Shown: positions 17,377 to 26,469, numbered from the stretch's first letter. The stretch: 64,000 nt of DNA from Lachnospira hominis (ex Liu et al. 2021) (GCF_014287955.1 NZ_JACOPD010000007.1:62001-126000); one strand, 5' to 3'. Notes: generated by a model from the sequence alone, not told the origin. Numbers and translations are program-made.

Positions 17377-18192
17377 TTAATAATACGTAGATATGCCACC
17401 TGATGTATTAATGAAAGCAAAAACATAAAATACGATTGTTAAGATTCCGAGGATAAGACCTACCAGAAGAGCAATCTTACATCTTTTGAGCTGTTTTTCA
17501 TAATCATCAAAGTTTCCGATTTTGAAAGCGTTGTTACCCATGATAATAAATATTATTCCGATTACACCACATATTTTATTTAAAAATACGGCACACAATA
17601 TACTCAGAGTAAGCCATGTGCCAAAAGATGGTGCATTCTGGCTTGATGGATATGGCGGACGGTTATATCCGTTATTATATTGATTATATCCGTTGTTATA
17701 CTGGTTTCCGTACTGATTATTGTAGTTATTATAGCCATTGTTTCCATAACCACTATTGTAACCATTGTTGTAGCTGTTGCCGTTATTGTAACCATTATTG
17801 TAACTGTTGCCGTTATTATAGCCGTTATTATAGCCATTATTGTAGCCGTTGTTATTACCATAGCTGTTATAGCCATTATTGTAACCGGAATTGCCATTGT
17901 TGTTATAATAATTATTATATCCGTTGCCATAATTGTTGTTATTGGAATTATTGGAATTATTGCTGCCGGAATTGTTATTGTAATAATTGTTGTCAGAAGA
18001 ATTATTGCCGTCAGAATTATCGGATGTTGAACTATTGTTTGAATAGTCATCTGATGGTCTGTAATTGGCATCATATGTATCATTATAGCTGCCGTAAGTT
18101 CCGTTGCCGGAAGCATTATTACCGTTATTCTGATTATTATTCTGGTTGTTGCCTGAATTATCATTAAAAGGATCTGGTGTATAGTTATCCAT
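17377..18192 (-). CDS. Asn/Gly/Tyr-rich protein with CD225/dispanin-like membrane domain
   Basis: This 271-residue protein has a low-complexity N-terminal 180 residues made mostly of Asn, Gly, Tyr and Ser, with repeated NNGYNNGYN-type units. A short Pro-rich link (RPPYPSSQ) follows. The last about 80 residues have two membrane helices around a basic loop: KICGVIGIIFIIMGNNAF, then GNFDDYEKQLKRCKIALLVG. This matches the CD225/dispanin pattern, where the loop with GN/GD-x-x-x-A/E lies between the helices. Bacterial members have no firmly established function. A good minus-strand promoter with an inverted repeat lies upstream. The N-terminal part resembles prion-like, phase-separating sequences in composition. 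The gene faces the terminator of the preceding operon. Confidence 0.8.
   Translation of the reverse strand: MDNYTPDPFNDNSGNNQNNNQNNGNNASGNGTYGSYNDTYDANYRPSDDYSNNSSTSDNSDGNNSSDNNYYNNNSGSNNSNNSNNNNYGNGYNNYYNNNGNSGYNNGYNSYGNNNGYNNGYNNGYNNGNSYNNGYNNGNSYNNGYNSGYGNNGYNNYNNQYGNQYNNGYNQYNNGYNRPPYPSSQNAPSFGTWLTLSILCAVFLNKICGVIGIIFIIMGNNAFKIGNFDDYEKQLKRCKIALLVGLILGILTIVFYVFAFINTSGGISTYY
17668..17988 (-). repeat. Degenerate Asn-Gly-Tyr coding repeats
   Basis: Short units encoding NNGYNNGYN and NNGNSYNNGYN recur here, at DNA level as variants of CCATTATTGTAACC and CCGTTATTGTAACC on the + strand. Such a repeat can expand or contract by slippage. The long open frames on the opposite strand here are by-products of this composition. 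Confidence 0.75.
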
Positions 18193-18222
18193 GAAACTCC
18201 TCCATTTCTGTATGATTCATAC

Positions 18223-18260
18223 TATACTTAGAGTATAATAAATATAAGCTGTTACGTCAA
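18223..18260 (-). promoter_or_regulatory. Promoter and overlapping inverted repeat of the Asn-rich protein gene
   Basis: On the minus strand, TTGACG (complement of 18255-18260), a 17-base spacer and TATACT (complement of 18232-18237) make a near-consensus promoter. TATACT-TAG-AGTATA (18223-18237) is a perfect 6-3-6 inverted repeat overlapping the -10 and could be an operator. Confidence 0.6.
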
Positions 18261-18336
18261 GTTAAAATTTATTACTAAAAAGTAAAATAAAAATAGCATT
18301 TGCATGTAAATTGTTAAAACAAATAAAAAAATAAGT

Positions 18337-18365
18337 TTGTAAATTTTATGATTGTATGATATACT
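18337..18365 (+). promoter_or_regulatory. Promoter of the 3-hydroxyacyl-CoA dehydrogenase gene
   Basis: TTGTAA (18337-18342), a 17-base spacer and TATACT (18360-18365), 60 bases before the start codon. Bases 18193-18424 contain only this and the divergent promoter. Confidence 0.55.
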
Positions 18366-18424
18366 CATAATAATATTAATATGTTGATGACATAAAATGT
18401 CGAAAAGATAAGGAAGGTGTTTTT

Positions 18425-19384
18425 ATGAAATATTCTAATGTAGTAGTTGCCGGTGGTGGGGTGCTGGGAAGCCAGATTGCATTTCAGGCAGCATATTGTG
18501 GTTTTAACGTAACTATATGGTTAAGAAGTGAGGGGTCTATTGGTCGTACACAGCCAAAAATTGATAATCTTAAAAAGACATATACAGAAGCAATTGAGAA
18601 GATGGCAGACGATAAAAATGCGTGGTGTGCAGGTCTTGCTGATGAAGATTCATTTGATAAGGTAGAGTGTCTTAAAAAAGTCGAAGCTGCTTATGAGGGC
18701 ATAAAACTTGAACTTGATATGGCAAAAGCGGTTAAAGATGCTGACCTTGTAATTGAGTCAATGGCAGAAAACGAAAAAGATAAGATTGCGTTTTATGAGA
18801 AGCTTGCCCCGCTTCTTCCTGAAAAGACGGTTGTTGTGACTAATTCATCAACACTTCTTCCGTCAATGTTTGTAAAGTATACAGGAAGACCTGATAAGTA
18901 TTTATCGCTTCATTTTGCTAATTCAATATGGAAGAATAACACGGCAGAAGTAATGACACAGCCTCAGACAGACATGAGGTATTTTGATGAGGTTATGCAG
19001 TTTGCTAATGATATAAGAATGATTGGACTTCCGGTAAGGAAGGAAAAGAGTGGATATCTGCTTAATTCAATGCTTGTTCCATTTCTTTTAAGCGGACTTG
19101 ATTTGTATGCGTCAGGCATATCTGACCCTGAGAGCATTGATATAGCGTGGACAAGAGGAACAGGAGCACCTAAAGGACCATTCCAGATATTTGATACAGT
19201 AGGACTTAACACTGCATATAATATTGTTCATCAGTATCACAGTGTTCCGGGAATATTTTCACCATTATTAAAGAAGATGATGATGCCATATAATTTTAAG
19301 AAGATGGAAGAAATTCTTAAAAAATACATAGATGAAGGCAAGCTTGGAATGTCAACAGGTGAAGGATTTTACAAATATAAATAA
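18425..19384 (+). CDS. 3-hydroxyacyl-CoA dehydrogenase family protein
   Basis: This 319-residue NAD-dependent dehydrogenase has an N-terminal Rossmann fold with AGGGVLGSQIAFQAA (about 9-23) and a C-terminal helical HCDH domain. Likely active-site residues are Ser141-Ser142 in TNSST, His163 in LSLHFAN, and the downstream acidic/Asn positions of the family. It would oxidise or reduce 3-hydroxyacyl-CoA, as in butyrate-type metabolism. It is longer than a typical Hbd (about 280) and lies alone rather than with crt, bcd and etf genes, so a role in the central butyrate pathway is uncertain. AAGGAAGGTG precedes the start. A small terminator follows. Confidence 0.88.
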   Translation: MKYSNVVVAGGGVLGSQIAFQAAYCGFNVTIWLRSEGSIGRTQPKIDNLKKTYTEAIEKMADDKNAWCAGLADEDSFDKVECLKKVEAAYEGIKLELDMAKAVKDADLVIESMAENEKDKIAFYEKLAPLLPEKTVVVTNSSTLLPSMFVKYTGRPDKYLSLHFANSIWKNNTAEVMTQPQTDMRYFDEVMQFANDIRMIGLPVRKEKSGYLLNSMLVPFLLSGLDLYASGISDPESIDIAWTRGTGAPKGPFQIFDTVGLNTAYNIVHQYHSVPGIFSPLLKKMMMPYNFKKMEEILKKYIDEGKLGMSTGEGFYKYK

Positions 19385-19409
19385 ATATATTATTCTATAG
19401 ATAATCAAA

Positions 19410-19448
19410 AGGAGGCTTGTCAACAGATGATTGGCCTCCTGAATTATT
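19410..19448 (+). terminator. Terminator after the 3-hydroxyacyl-CoA dehydrogenase gene
   Basis: AGGAGGC (19410-19416) pairs with GCCTCCT (19434-19440) around a 17-base loop. The T-run is weak (GAATTATTT). Confidence 0.5.
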
Positions 19449-19465
19449 TATACAGGAGAGATTAG

Positions 19466-20677
19466 ATGAAATTAGATGTTCTGGGGCTTATCGGTGCATG
19501 CTCATATGCATTGGACTGTGTTGAGGCAGAATTAGTTCATGTGACGAATAAACATGCAAAGCGTGTGGCATATATGAGCGTATGCACGGCAATGCAGATG
19601 GGAATCACAGACAGAAAACTGCAGGACCTGGCTGTGTGTGCACTTTTGCATGACAATGCCCTTACTCAATATATACAGGAAGAATTTCATAATGACATTT
19701 CACATGTAGATAGTATAAAAGAACTGCCGCATGCAGGTGCACATTGTGTAATGGGTGAACAAAACATAAAAGACATTCCATTTTATACAGATGTAAAAAA
19801 TGTTATTTTATATCACCATGAAAATGCCGATGGAAGTGGACCGTTTGGTAAAAAATGGAACGAGATTCCGCTTTTTGCACGAATTATACATATGTGTGAC
19901 CTGCTTGATATGGTATGTCTGCGTAAGGCGGTTGACTTTGAGACATGGAAGAAAATAAGTGAGTTTCTTTCAAAAATACGTGGAACGGTTATTGATGATG
20001 AGTGTGCAGATGCATTTATGGATGCATTTACAGGAGTGCCCGTTATGAATATGGAAGATTCGCAGATAGAGAAGAGTCTGTGGGAAAAAGTACCACGCGA
20101 AAAAATAGAATTAACTTTTGAGCAGATAAAAAATATTGCCGGATTTTTTGCGAGAATAGTAGACTACAAATCACCATTTACAAGTACACATTCAATTGGC
20201 GTGGCTGAATGTGCCAGGAAACTTTCGGGATATATGGGATTCGATGATGAAACAGTACAGAAAATGTATCTTGCCGGAGCACTGCATGATATCGGAAAAG
20301 TTGCAATAGGCAATGACATACTGGAAAAACCGGACAGGCTTACTGATGAAGAATTTGATACAATGAAGCATCACGCATCATATACATATCGTATTTTGTC
20401 AGATATTGATGATTTTGACGAAATCCGTGACTGGGCAGCTTTTCACCATGAAAGATTAGATGGAACGGGATACCCGTTTGGAAAGAGTGCAGACGAATTG
20501 AATGAATGTGAACGAATAATGGCATGTGTTGATATTTATCAGGCGTTGACAGAAAGCCGGCCGTATAAAAAAGGAATGACACATGAAAAAGCAATTGGGA
20601 TTCTTGAAGATATGGCACAAAAAGGATGGCTTGACAAAAATATTGTATTAAAGACAGATGAATGTTTTTCTGTATGA
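19466..20677 (+). CDS. Tandem HD-GYP domain protein (putative cyclic-dinucleotide phosphodiesterase)
   Basis: This 403-residue soluble protein has two HD-type phosphohydrolase units. The first (about 28-170) has NKHAKRVAY, LLHDN and YHHENADGSG, but its third motif reads GSGPFG rather than GTGYP. The second (about 230-390) is canonical: THSIGVAECA, LHDIGK, HHASYTYRI, and HHERLDGTGYPFG with CVDIYQALTESRPYK. HD-GYP enzymes hydrolyse cyclic di-GMP or related dinucleotides. Metal ligands seem complete in the second unit and partly kept in the first. No receiver or membrane domain is attached, so input may come through the first unit. The gene is separated from its neighbours by short gaps. Substrate specificity is not predictable. 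Confidence 0.85.
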   Translation: MKLDVLGLIGACSYALDCVEAELVHVTNKHAKRVAYMSVCTAMQMGITDRKLQDLAVCALLHDNALTQYIQEEFHNDISHVDSIKELPHAGAHCVMGEQNIKDIPFYTDVKNVILYHHENADGSGPFGKKWNEIPLFARIIHMCDLLDMVCLRKAVDFETWKKISEFLSKIRGTVIDDECADAFMDAFTGVPVMNMEDSQIEKSLWEKVPREKIELTFEQIKNIAGFFARIVDYKSPFTSTHSIGVAECARKLSGYMGFDDETVQKMYLAGALHDIGKVAIGNDILEKPDRLTDEEFDTMKHHASYTYRILSDIDDFDEIRDWAAFHHERLDGTGYPFGKSADELNECERIMACVDIYQALTESRPYKKGMTHEKAIGILEDMAQKGWLDKNIVLKTDECFSV

Positions 20678-20702
20678 TAAATATAAAAAATATGGAGGGA
20701 AT

Positions 20703-21332
20703 ATGCTTGATATAATATATGAAGATAAAAATATGATTGTAGTAAATAAACCGGCAGGACAGCTTGTGCAGAGCGGCAGATCATTTGAACTTGACCTTAC
20801 AAGCGAAGTGTTAAATTACAGGCGTGAAAAAGGCGAAGAAGCATATGCTGCAGTTATAAACAGGCTTGACAGACCGGTGAGCGGGCTTGTGCTGTTTGCA
20901 AAAAATAAAAAAGAGGCATCAAGATTGAGCAGCCTTATGCAAGAAGAAGGCTTTTGTAAACAGTATTATGCGGTGTGCTGCGGAAAACTGCCTGATAAAA
21001 ACGGTGAGTTTGTGGATTACCTTTTAAAAGACGGAAAGAATAATGTTTCAAAGGTTGTAAAGGAAGGGACAGCCGGTGCGAAATACGCAAAACTTCTATA
21101 CGAAACATTAAAAGAGATAGAAAAAGATGATAAGGTTTACACGCTTGTAAAAGTAACACTGATAACCGGAAGACATCATCAGATACGCGTGCAGTTTGCA
21201 CATAGAAATCATCCGCTTCTTGGCGATACAAAATACGGAGAAGAGAGATTTAACAATGAAATAGCACTCTGTGCAGCATTTTTAAGCGTTGACGGACATG
21301 AATATTCGATAGAGCCGTCATGGCAGTTTTGA
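20703..21332 (+). CDS. RluA-type RNA pseudouridine synthase
   Basis: This 209-residue enzyme belongs to the RluA/RluD pseudouridine synthase family, which isomerises uridines in rRNA or tRNA. The catalytic Asp56 lies in INRLDRPVSGLVLF, corresponding to the family HRLD motif with Asn in place of His. The closing GRHHQIRVQFAH and GDTKYG motifs are present. There is no S4 domain and the protein is shorter than RluD, so it is a minimal member. The start at ATG 20703 follows GGAGGGA; an in-frame ATG at 20658 overlaps the HD-GYP gene. The target uridine is unknown. Confidence 0.9.
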   Translation: MLDIIYEDKNMIVVNKPAGQLVQSGRSFELDLTSEVLNYRREKGEEAYAAVINRLDRPVSGLVLFAKNKKEASRLSSLMQEEGFCKQYYAVCCGKLPDKNGEFVDYLLKDGKNNVSKVVKEGTAGAKYAKLLYETLKEIEKDDKVYTLVKVTLITGRHHQIRVQFAHRNHPLLGDTKYGEERFNNEIALCAAFLSVDGHEYSIEPSWQF

Positions 21333-21428
21333 AACTGAAATACTGAATAATTACCCCGCCTGTTGACAATAATTACATATATAAAGAATGTAAAACATTG
21401 TGAACTTATTATAGAAGGGGCAGGGCAG

Positions 21429-22538
21429 ATGCAGGAAACCGGGAAGCATTATGAAAAAGCATATTGGACAAACAGGCAGAAGTTGCAGTATATAAGTGGA
21501 ATCGTAATTATTACGGTATCTGTAATTGCTGGCTTTAAATATGTTTTTCCTTTTGTTGCACCATTTGTGATTGCATATGCTGTGGCAGTAATGATTGAAA
21601 AGCCTGTAAACAGACTCGCAAGGGTGTTCAAGGGCAGAAAAATGATTGCGTCGGCTGTTATAGTTATTTTGTTTTCGGCAGTTTTGTGTGTGGGAATCGG
21701 ACTGGCAGCGTATTTTGGACTGGCTGAGATAAAGTCATTTATAAAAAATTATGAGTATAATATGGTGACATTCAGGCAGACCGCCGCAAGAATCTGTTTT
21801 AATATGGATGGATGGCTTGGACTTTCGGACGGACAATGCCTTGATTTTATATGCCGATGTATGGAAAAATTTGAAAAAACTGTCGATAATGGCGGTGTTT
21901 CACAGATTATGACTAAAGTTGTGACAATTTCGGTTCCTGCTGTAATAAAAACAATTACAGTTACAGGTTCGGTAATTATCTGCTTTATATCAGTTGTGTA
22001 TCTTTCGGTTGTGATTGACAACGTGAGGGATTGGAAAAAGGAAAATGTTTTTCGCATGGAAATAAAAGCTGTATCTGATTCGTTATACAGGCTTATACAT
22101 GTATATTTTAAAATAGAGGCATTAATTCTGGTTATTAATTCAATACTATGTATAATTGCTTTGCTTATAATAAAAAATCCGTATGCAGTTGTGCTTGGCA
22201 TACTTATAGGTATTGTGGATATGCTTCCCGTTTTCGGAACCGGAACAGTTCTTCTTCCGTGGGCATTATTTGAACTTGTTAATAAAAATGTGACATCGGC
22301 AGCAGTTCTTGTAAGTGCGTATGTTGTGACATATTTTGTGCGTGAGATAATGGAGAGCAAGTGCCTGGGAGACAAAACGGGGATTCCGCCGTTTGTCATG
22401 CTTATGGTAATATTTCTGGGGATTATGATATATGGCATAATGGGATTTATATTAGGCCCTGTTTCATATTGTATAATGAAAGCACTGATACTTCACTTGA
22501 AAATAGAGATTGAACGTGGTACACTAAAAAATACTTGA
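21429..22538 (+). CDS. AI-2E/YtvI-family membrane protein
   Basis: This polytopic protein of 369 residues has about seven to eight hydrophobic segments. The C-terminal signature region holds PYAVVLGILIGIVDMLPVFGTG and LGDKTGIPPFVMLMVIFLGI. The family includes the AI-2 exporter TqsA and the Bacillus sporulation membrane protein YtvI; in this lineage the YtvI branch is the likelier. The family transports small molecules or ions, and some members are Na+/H+ antiporters. I start it at ATG 21429, after AGAAGGGGCAGGG; a TTG at 21363 would add 22 residues without a ribosome binding site. It lies between the pseudouridine synthase and proS genes. Confidence 0.82.
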   Translation: MQETGKHYEKAYWTNRQKLQYISGIVIITVSVIAGFKYVFPFVAPFVIAYAVAVMIEKPVNRLARVFKGRKMIASAVIVILFSAVLCVGIGLAAYFGLAEIKSFIKNYEYNMVTFRQTAARICFNMDGWLGLSDGQCLDFICRCMEKFEKTVDNGGVSQIMTKVVTISVPAVIKTITVTGSVIICFISVVYLSVVIDNVRDWKKENVFRMEIKAVSDSLYRLIHVYFKIEALILVINSILCIIALLIIKNPYAVVLGILIGIVDMLPVFGTGTVLLPWALFELVNKNVTSAAVLVSAYVVTYFVREIMESKCLGDKTGIPPFVMLMVIFLGIMIYGIMGFILGPVSYCIMKALILHLKIEIERGTLKNT

Positions 22539-22577
22539 AATATAAGCTGTAAAGTAACAGCAAAATCGGAGGTAGAC

Positions 22578-24017
22578 ATGGCAGAGGATAAGAAACTGGT
22601 AGAGGCAATTACATCAATGGATGTTGATTTTGCACAGTGGTATACAGACGTTTGTAAGAAGGCAGAACTTATGTCTTATTCAAGCGTAAAGGGATGTATG
22701 ATATTTAAGCCCGCTGGATATGCCATTTGGGAAAATATAAAGAATGAATTAGACAGAAGATTTAAGGAGACGGGTGTTGAGAATGTATACATGCCAATGT
22801 TTATTCCTGAAAGCCTTCTTGAGAGAGAAAAAGATCATGTAGAAGGATTTGCACCGGAAGTTGCATGGGTGACATACGGCGGTCTTAATCCACTTCAGGA
22901 AAGAATGTGTGTAAGACCTACATCAGAGACACTTTTCTGTGATTTCTATAAAGATGAAGTACAGTCATACAGAGATTTGCCAAAGGTTTATAACCAGTGG
23001 TGTTCAGTTGTAAGATGGGAAAAAGAGACAAGACCATTCCTTCGTTCGAGAGAGTTCTTGTGGCAGGAAGGCCATACAGCACATGCTACAGCTGAGGAAG
23101 CAGAAGCAAGAACACAGCAGATGCTCAATGTATATGCATCATTTTGTGAGGAAGTTCTTGCAATACCTGTTATCAAGGGACGTAAGACAGATAAAGAAAA
23201 GTTTGCCGGTGCTGAGGCTACATATACAATTGAAGCACTTATGCATGATGGCAAGGCACTTCAGTCAGGTACAAGCCATAATTTTGGTGATGGATTTGCG
23301 AAGGCATTTGGTATCCAGTATACAGATAAAGATAATAAGCTAAAATATGTCCATCAGACATCATGGGGTGTTACAACAAGACTTATCGGAGCTGTAATTA
23401 TGACACACGGTGATAATTCAGGTCTTGTTCTTCCGCCTAGAGTTGCACCTGTTCAGGTTGATATTATTCCTATCATGCAGAAGAAGGAAGGCGTGCTTGA
23501 TAAGGCATTTGAGGTTATGGATACACTCAAGGCAGCAGGACTTCGTGTTAAGGTTGATGATTCTGATAAGAATCCGGGATGGAAGTTCTCAGAACAGGAA
23601 ATGCGTGGTATTCCTGTAAGAGTTGAGATGGGACCAAGAGATATTGAAGCTGGTCAGGCTATCGTTGTAAGAAGAGATACAAGAGAGAAGATTACAGTTA
23701 ATATTTCTGAACTTGCTGATAAGATTAAAGAGATTCTTGATGCAATGCAGGTTGAGATGCTTGAACGTGCGAGAAAGCACAGAGATGAGCATACTTATGT
23801 TGCAACAAATTATGATGAGTTTAAGGATATAGTTGCTAATAAACCTGGATTTGTTAAGGCTATGTGGTGCGGTGACCAGGCATGTGAGGATAAGATTAAG
23901 GAAGATACAACTGCTACTTCAAGATGTATGCCATTTGCACAGGAACATCTTTCAGATGTATGTGTATGCTGCGGAAAGCCGGCAAAGAAGATGGTTTACT
24001 GGGGTAAAGCATACTAA
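22578..24017 (+). CDS. proS: Prolyl-tRNA synthetase (short, archaeal/eukaryotic-like type)
   Basis: This cytoplasmic class II synthetase charges tRNA-Pro. Its 479 residues match the shorter ProS type without the bacterial editing insertion. The core has [33 protein letters not shown] and the class II motif 3 region, followed by an anticodon-binding domain. A C-terminal zinc-type module has Cys residues in [15 protein letters not shown] and [11 protein letters not shown] and ends in the characteristic Tyr (WGKAY). GGAGGT lies upstream. Only 39 bases separate it from the previous gene, so no T-box leader fits, which is unusual for a Firmicute aminoacyl-tRNA synthetase. A perfect terminator follows. 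Confidence 0.97.
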   Translation: MAEDKKLVEAITSMDVDFAQWYTDVCKKAELMSYSSVKGCMIFKPAGYAIWENIKNELDRRFKETGVENVYMPMFIPESLLEREKDHVEGFAPEVAWVTYGGLNPLQERMCVRPTSETLFCDFYKDEVQSYRDLPKVYNQWCSVVRWEKETRPFLRSREFLWQEGHTAHATAEEAEARTQQMLNVYASFCEEVLAIPVIKGRKTDKEKFAGAEATYTIEALMHDGKALQSGTSHNFGDGFAKAFGIQYTDKDNKLKYVHQTSWGVTTRLIGAVIMTHGDNSGLVLPPRVAPVQVDIIPIMQKKEGVLDKAFEVMDTLKAAGLRVKVDDSDKNPGWKFSEQEMRGIPVRVEMGPRDIEAGQAIVVRRDTREKITVNISELADKIKEILDAMQVEMLERARKHRDEHTYVATNYDEFKDIVANKPGFVKAMWCGDQACEDKIKEDTTATSRCMPFAQEHLSDVCVCCGKPAKKMVYWGKAY

Positions 24018-24041
24018 AAGATTATTAATATAGATAAAGAC

Positions 24042-24067
24042 AAAGGCGGGCAAAAGCCCGCCTTTTA
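24042..24067 (+). terminator. Terminator after proS
   Basis: AAAGGCGGGC (24042-24051), loop AAAA and GCCCGCCTTT (24056-24065), followed by T residues. A perfect 10-bp stem. Confidence 0.92.
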
Positions 24068-24101
24068 TAAAAGATTAAAATTTGTGGAAATGAGGTAATG
24101 T

Positions 24102-25352
24102 ATGGATAAATACAATATTGTGATGCCGCAGGAGGTTAAGGATATAATAAAACAGATAGAGGCGGCAGGCTTCGAGGCATTTGCTGTCGGTGGCTGTGTC
24201 CGTGACTGTATTCTTGGCAGAACACCGCAGGATTGGGATATAACGACATCAGCACTGCCTTCACAGATAAAAGAAATATTTGCAAGAACAATAGATACAG
24301 GCATACAGCATGGAACTGTTACCGTGATGATAGGCAAAACCGGTTATGAGATAACTACATACCGTATTGACGGGGAATATAAGGATTGCCGTCATCCTGA
24401 AAATGTCGAATTTTCATCAGATTTAAAGGATGATTTAAAAAGACGTGATTTTACAATTAATGCAATGGCATACAATGACAGCACAGGCCTTGTTGATGAA
24501 TTTGACGGAATAAATGATTTGAACAAAGGTATTATAAGATGTGTGGGAGATGCAAAAGAGCGTTTTACGGAAGATGCTTTGAGAATGATGCGTGCAATAC
24601 GATTCTCTGCCCAGCTCGGATTTGATATTGAAGAAAATACATACAATGCAATATCAAAGCTGTCACCATCAATAAGCCATGTCAGCATGGAACGCATACA
24701 GGTTGAGCTTGTAAAAACATTGTTGTCGGATAACCCCGGTTATGTAATGAGATTTTATGAGACAGGGCTGTTTAAATATGTGCTTCCGGATATCGGCCGG
24801 GTGCTTGGCGGAAGATATTCAAGAAATGCACTTACAATGTTGAAATTTTCTAAAAAACAGCCTGTTTTCAGATATGCAGCACTTCTTAACACGCTTGAAC
24901 CGGAAAATGTAAGAAAGACGCTCAGGGAATTGAAACTTGATAATTATACGGTGGAGCATGTTACAAAACTTGTTGCTAATTCAAAAGTAACAATAGAAGA
25001 AAATGAACCGGCATTAAGAGAGGCAGTCCACCAATACGGAAGAGAACTCATACAGATGATGTTTGAGCATGAGGCGGCCATAATTGCCACAAAGGAAGAA
25101 ATTACCGGTATAAAGCTTGCTGGCAAGAAAAAACACCTTATCGTTCTCAGGGCTATGTATGATGAGATTACAAAAAGAGGTGACTGTATCTGTATAAAAG
25201 ACCTTGATATAACGGGAAATGATTTGATGGAATATGGACTTAAAGGTCCTGAAATAGGGAAGACACTCAATGAACTTCTTGGCGTTGTAATAGAAAATCC
25301 ACGTCTTAATGATAAAGCAACACTTATAGCATTAATAGAACATCTTAATTAA
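24102..25352 (+). CDS. cca: CCA tRNA nucleotidyltransferase
   Basis: This 416-residue class II nucleotidyltransferase has the family head domain: FAVGGCVRDCILGR (about 27-40), the catalytic carboxylates Asp44 and Asp46 in DWDITTSALP, and RRDFTINAMAYN. These are followed by the RMMRAIRFSAQLGF helix and a C-terminal tail. It adds CCA to tRNA 3' ends. That function is needed here, since both tRNA genes in this window lack an encoded CCA. The ITTSALP motif fits the CCA-adding rather than poly(A) branch. It stands between the proS terminator and a large hairpin. Confidence 0.92.
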   Translation: MDKYNIVMPQEVKDIIKQIEAAGFEAFAVGGCVRDCILGRTPQDWDITTSALPSQIKEIFARTIDTGIQHGTVTVMIGKTGYEITTYRIDGEYKDCRHPENVEFSSDLKDDLKRRDFTINAMAYNDSTGLVDEFDGINDLNKGIIRCVGDAKERFTEDALRMMRAIRFSAQLGFDIEENTYNAISKLSPSISHVSMERIQVELVKTLLSDNPGYVMRFYETGLFKYVLPDIGRVLGGRYSRNALTMLKFSKKQPVFRYAALLNTLEPENVRKTLRELKLDNYTVEHVTKLVANSKVTIEENEPALREAVHQYGRELIQMMFEHEAAIIATKEEITGIKLAGKKKHLIVLRAMYDEITKRGDCICIKDLDITGNDLMEYGLKGPEIGKTLNELLGVVIENPRLNDKATLIALIEHLN

Positions 25353-25367
25353 CTTTAGGGTATTTTT

Positions 25368-25414
25368 CCTCCACAGCTTTCATATGATAAGACAGACATA
25401 TGGAAGTGTGGAGG
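25368..25414 (+). promoter_or_regulatory. Large hairpin covering the ribosome binding site of the CotS-like gene
   Basis: The arm at 25368-25386 (CCTCCACAG...CATATG) pairs with 25397-25414 (CATATGGAAGTGTGGAGG), about 18 bp with one bulge and one wobble pair. The GGAGG of the 3' arm is the ribosome binding site of the gene starting at 25421. It may also act as a weak cca terminator. Confidence 0.65.
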
Positions 25415-25420
25415 TTTATA

Positions 25421-26425
25421 ATGAATGAAAAATCACTGGATGTATTAAAACAGTATGATATAGATGTGTATAAAACTATGCGTGGAAGAGGAGGAATGCT
25501 GCTCTTTACAAATCAGGGAGTGAAGCTGTTTCTCGAGTGTAATCATCCTGATAAATATTATGAAAGAGAAGACATAATTACTAAAACCATTGCACATAAT
25601 GGATTTATTAATGTTGATACATATATAAGAAATGCAGAGGGCGGGCTTGTGAGTGAGAATGAGGAGGATGGCAGACGGTATATACTGAAAAACTGGGTTG
25701 ATGCAAGAGAGTGTAATGTGAATGATATTTCGGATATAGCGGCCGGTGTCTCAACGCTTGCAAGGCTGCATACATCACTTGATGAAGCGGCAGTGTGTTT
25801 CAGGGAGATGGATGTTAATCCTGTAGCAGAAAACATGAGGCTTGCGGATAATTATGTGCGTCATATGAAAGAACTGAAACAGGCATCCAATTATCTTAAA
25901 AATAAGAAAAAGAAATCTGAGTTTGAAAATATTGCATATAGAAATATAGGTTCATTTTACAGTGAGGCGGTGAATGCTGTCCGTAAAATGAGCGATGATA
26001 AATTAAAAAAACGTTTTTTGCAGGCACAGCTTAGCGGTGAACTTGTACATGGCAACTATACATATCATAATGTATGTTTTTGCGGAAGCACTGTATTTGT
26101 CACGAATTTTGAGAAGTGCCGCAATGAATGTCAGATAAGTGATTTGTACCAGTTTATGAGAAAAATTCTTGAAAAATATGAGTGGGATATTCAGACGGCA
26201 TACAAAATGCTTGATGAATATGACAAAGTAAAACCGGTATCTGATATTGATTTGGAGCTTTTAGGAGTGCTTTTTTCATTTCCGGAAAAATTCTGGAAGA
26301 TAATCAATTATTATTACAATATGAATAAGGCATGGATACCACCCAAAAGTGTTGAAAAACTGAAAGCAGTTACATCCGTAAACAGCCGCAGGCTGGAATT
26401 TCTTGCAAGTATAGGTGTATTGTGA
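25421..26425 (+). CDS. CotS-family spore-coat protein (kinase-like fold)
   Basis: This 334-residue protein resembles the CotS/YutH/CotI group, spore-coat proteins with an aminoglycoside-phosphotransferase-like fold. Supporting segments are the N-terminal strand-rich lobe (MRGRGGMLLFTNQGVKLF), YILKNWVDARECNV in the hinge region, a helical ARLHTSL segment, and LVHGNYTYHNVCF. The last corresponds to the catalytic-loop H-G-D-x-x-x-x-N, with Asn in place of the expected Asp. With that Asp missing, phosphotransfer is doubtful, as in other coat relatives. The start at 25421 follows a GGAGG buried in a hairpin. It supports an endospore-forming lineage. Confidence 0.8.
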   Translation: MNEKSLDVLKQYDIDVYKTMRGRGGMLLFTNQGVKLFLECNHPDKYYEREDIITKTIAHNGFINVDTYIRNAEGGLVSENEEDGRRYILKNWVDARECNVNDISDIAAGVSTLARLHTSLDEAAVCFREMDVNPVAENMRLADNYVRHMKELKQASNYLKNKKKKSEFENIAYRNIGSFYSEAVNAVRKMSDDKLKKRFLQAQLSGELVHGNYTYHNVCFCGSTVFVTNFEKCRNECQISDLYQFMRKILEKYEWDIQTAYKMLDEYDKVKPVSDIDLELLGVLFSFPEKFWKIINYYYNMNKAWIPPKSVEKLKAVTSVNSRRLEFLASIGVL

Positions 26426-26469
26426 TAATATAGCTTACAAGTACGGATAGATTTTGAATTGGAGTACGT

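Noticed and set aside
17616..18167. Long open frames on the strand opposite to, and in other frames of, the Asn-rich protein gene
   Set aside because: They are low-complexity products of the repeated AT-rich codons. The minus-strand frame at 17377-18192 has a promoter, ribosome binding site and a real membrane domain.
21363..21396. TTGACA followed by TATAAA before the YtvI-like gene
   Set aside because: The spacer is only 11 bases, and no other -10 fits the TTGACA.
22539..22577. T-box leader before proS
   Set aside because: Only 39 bases separate proS from the upstream gene and no T-box sequence or terminator is there.
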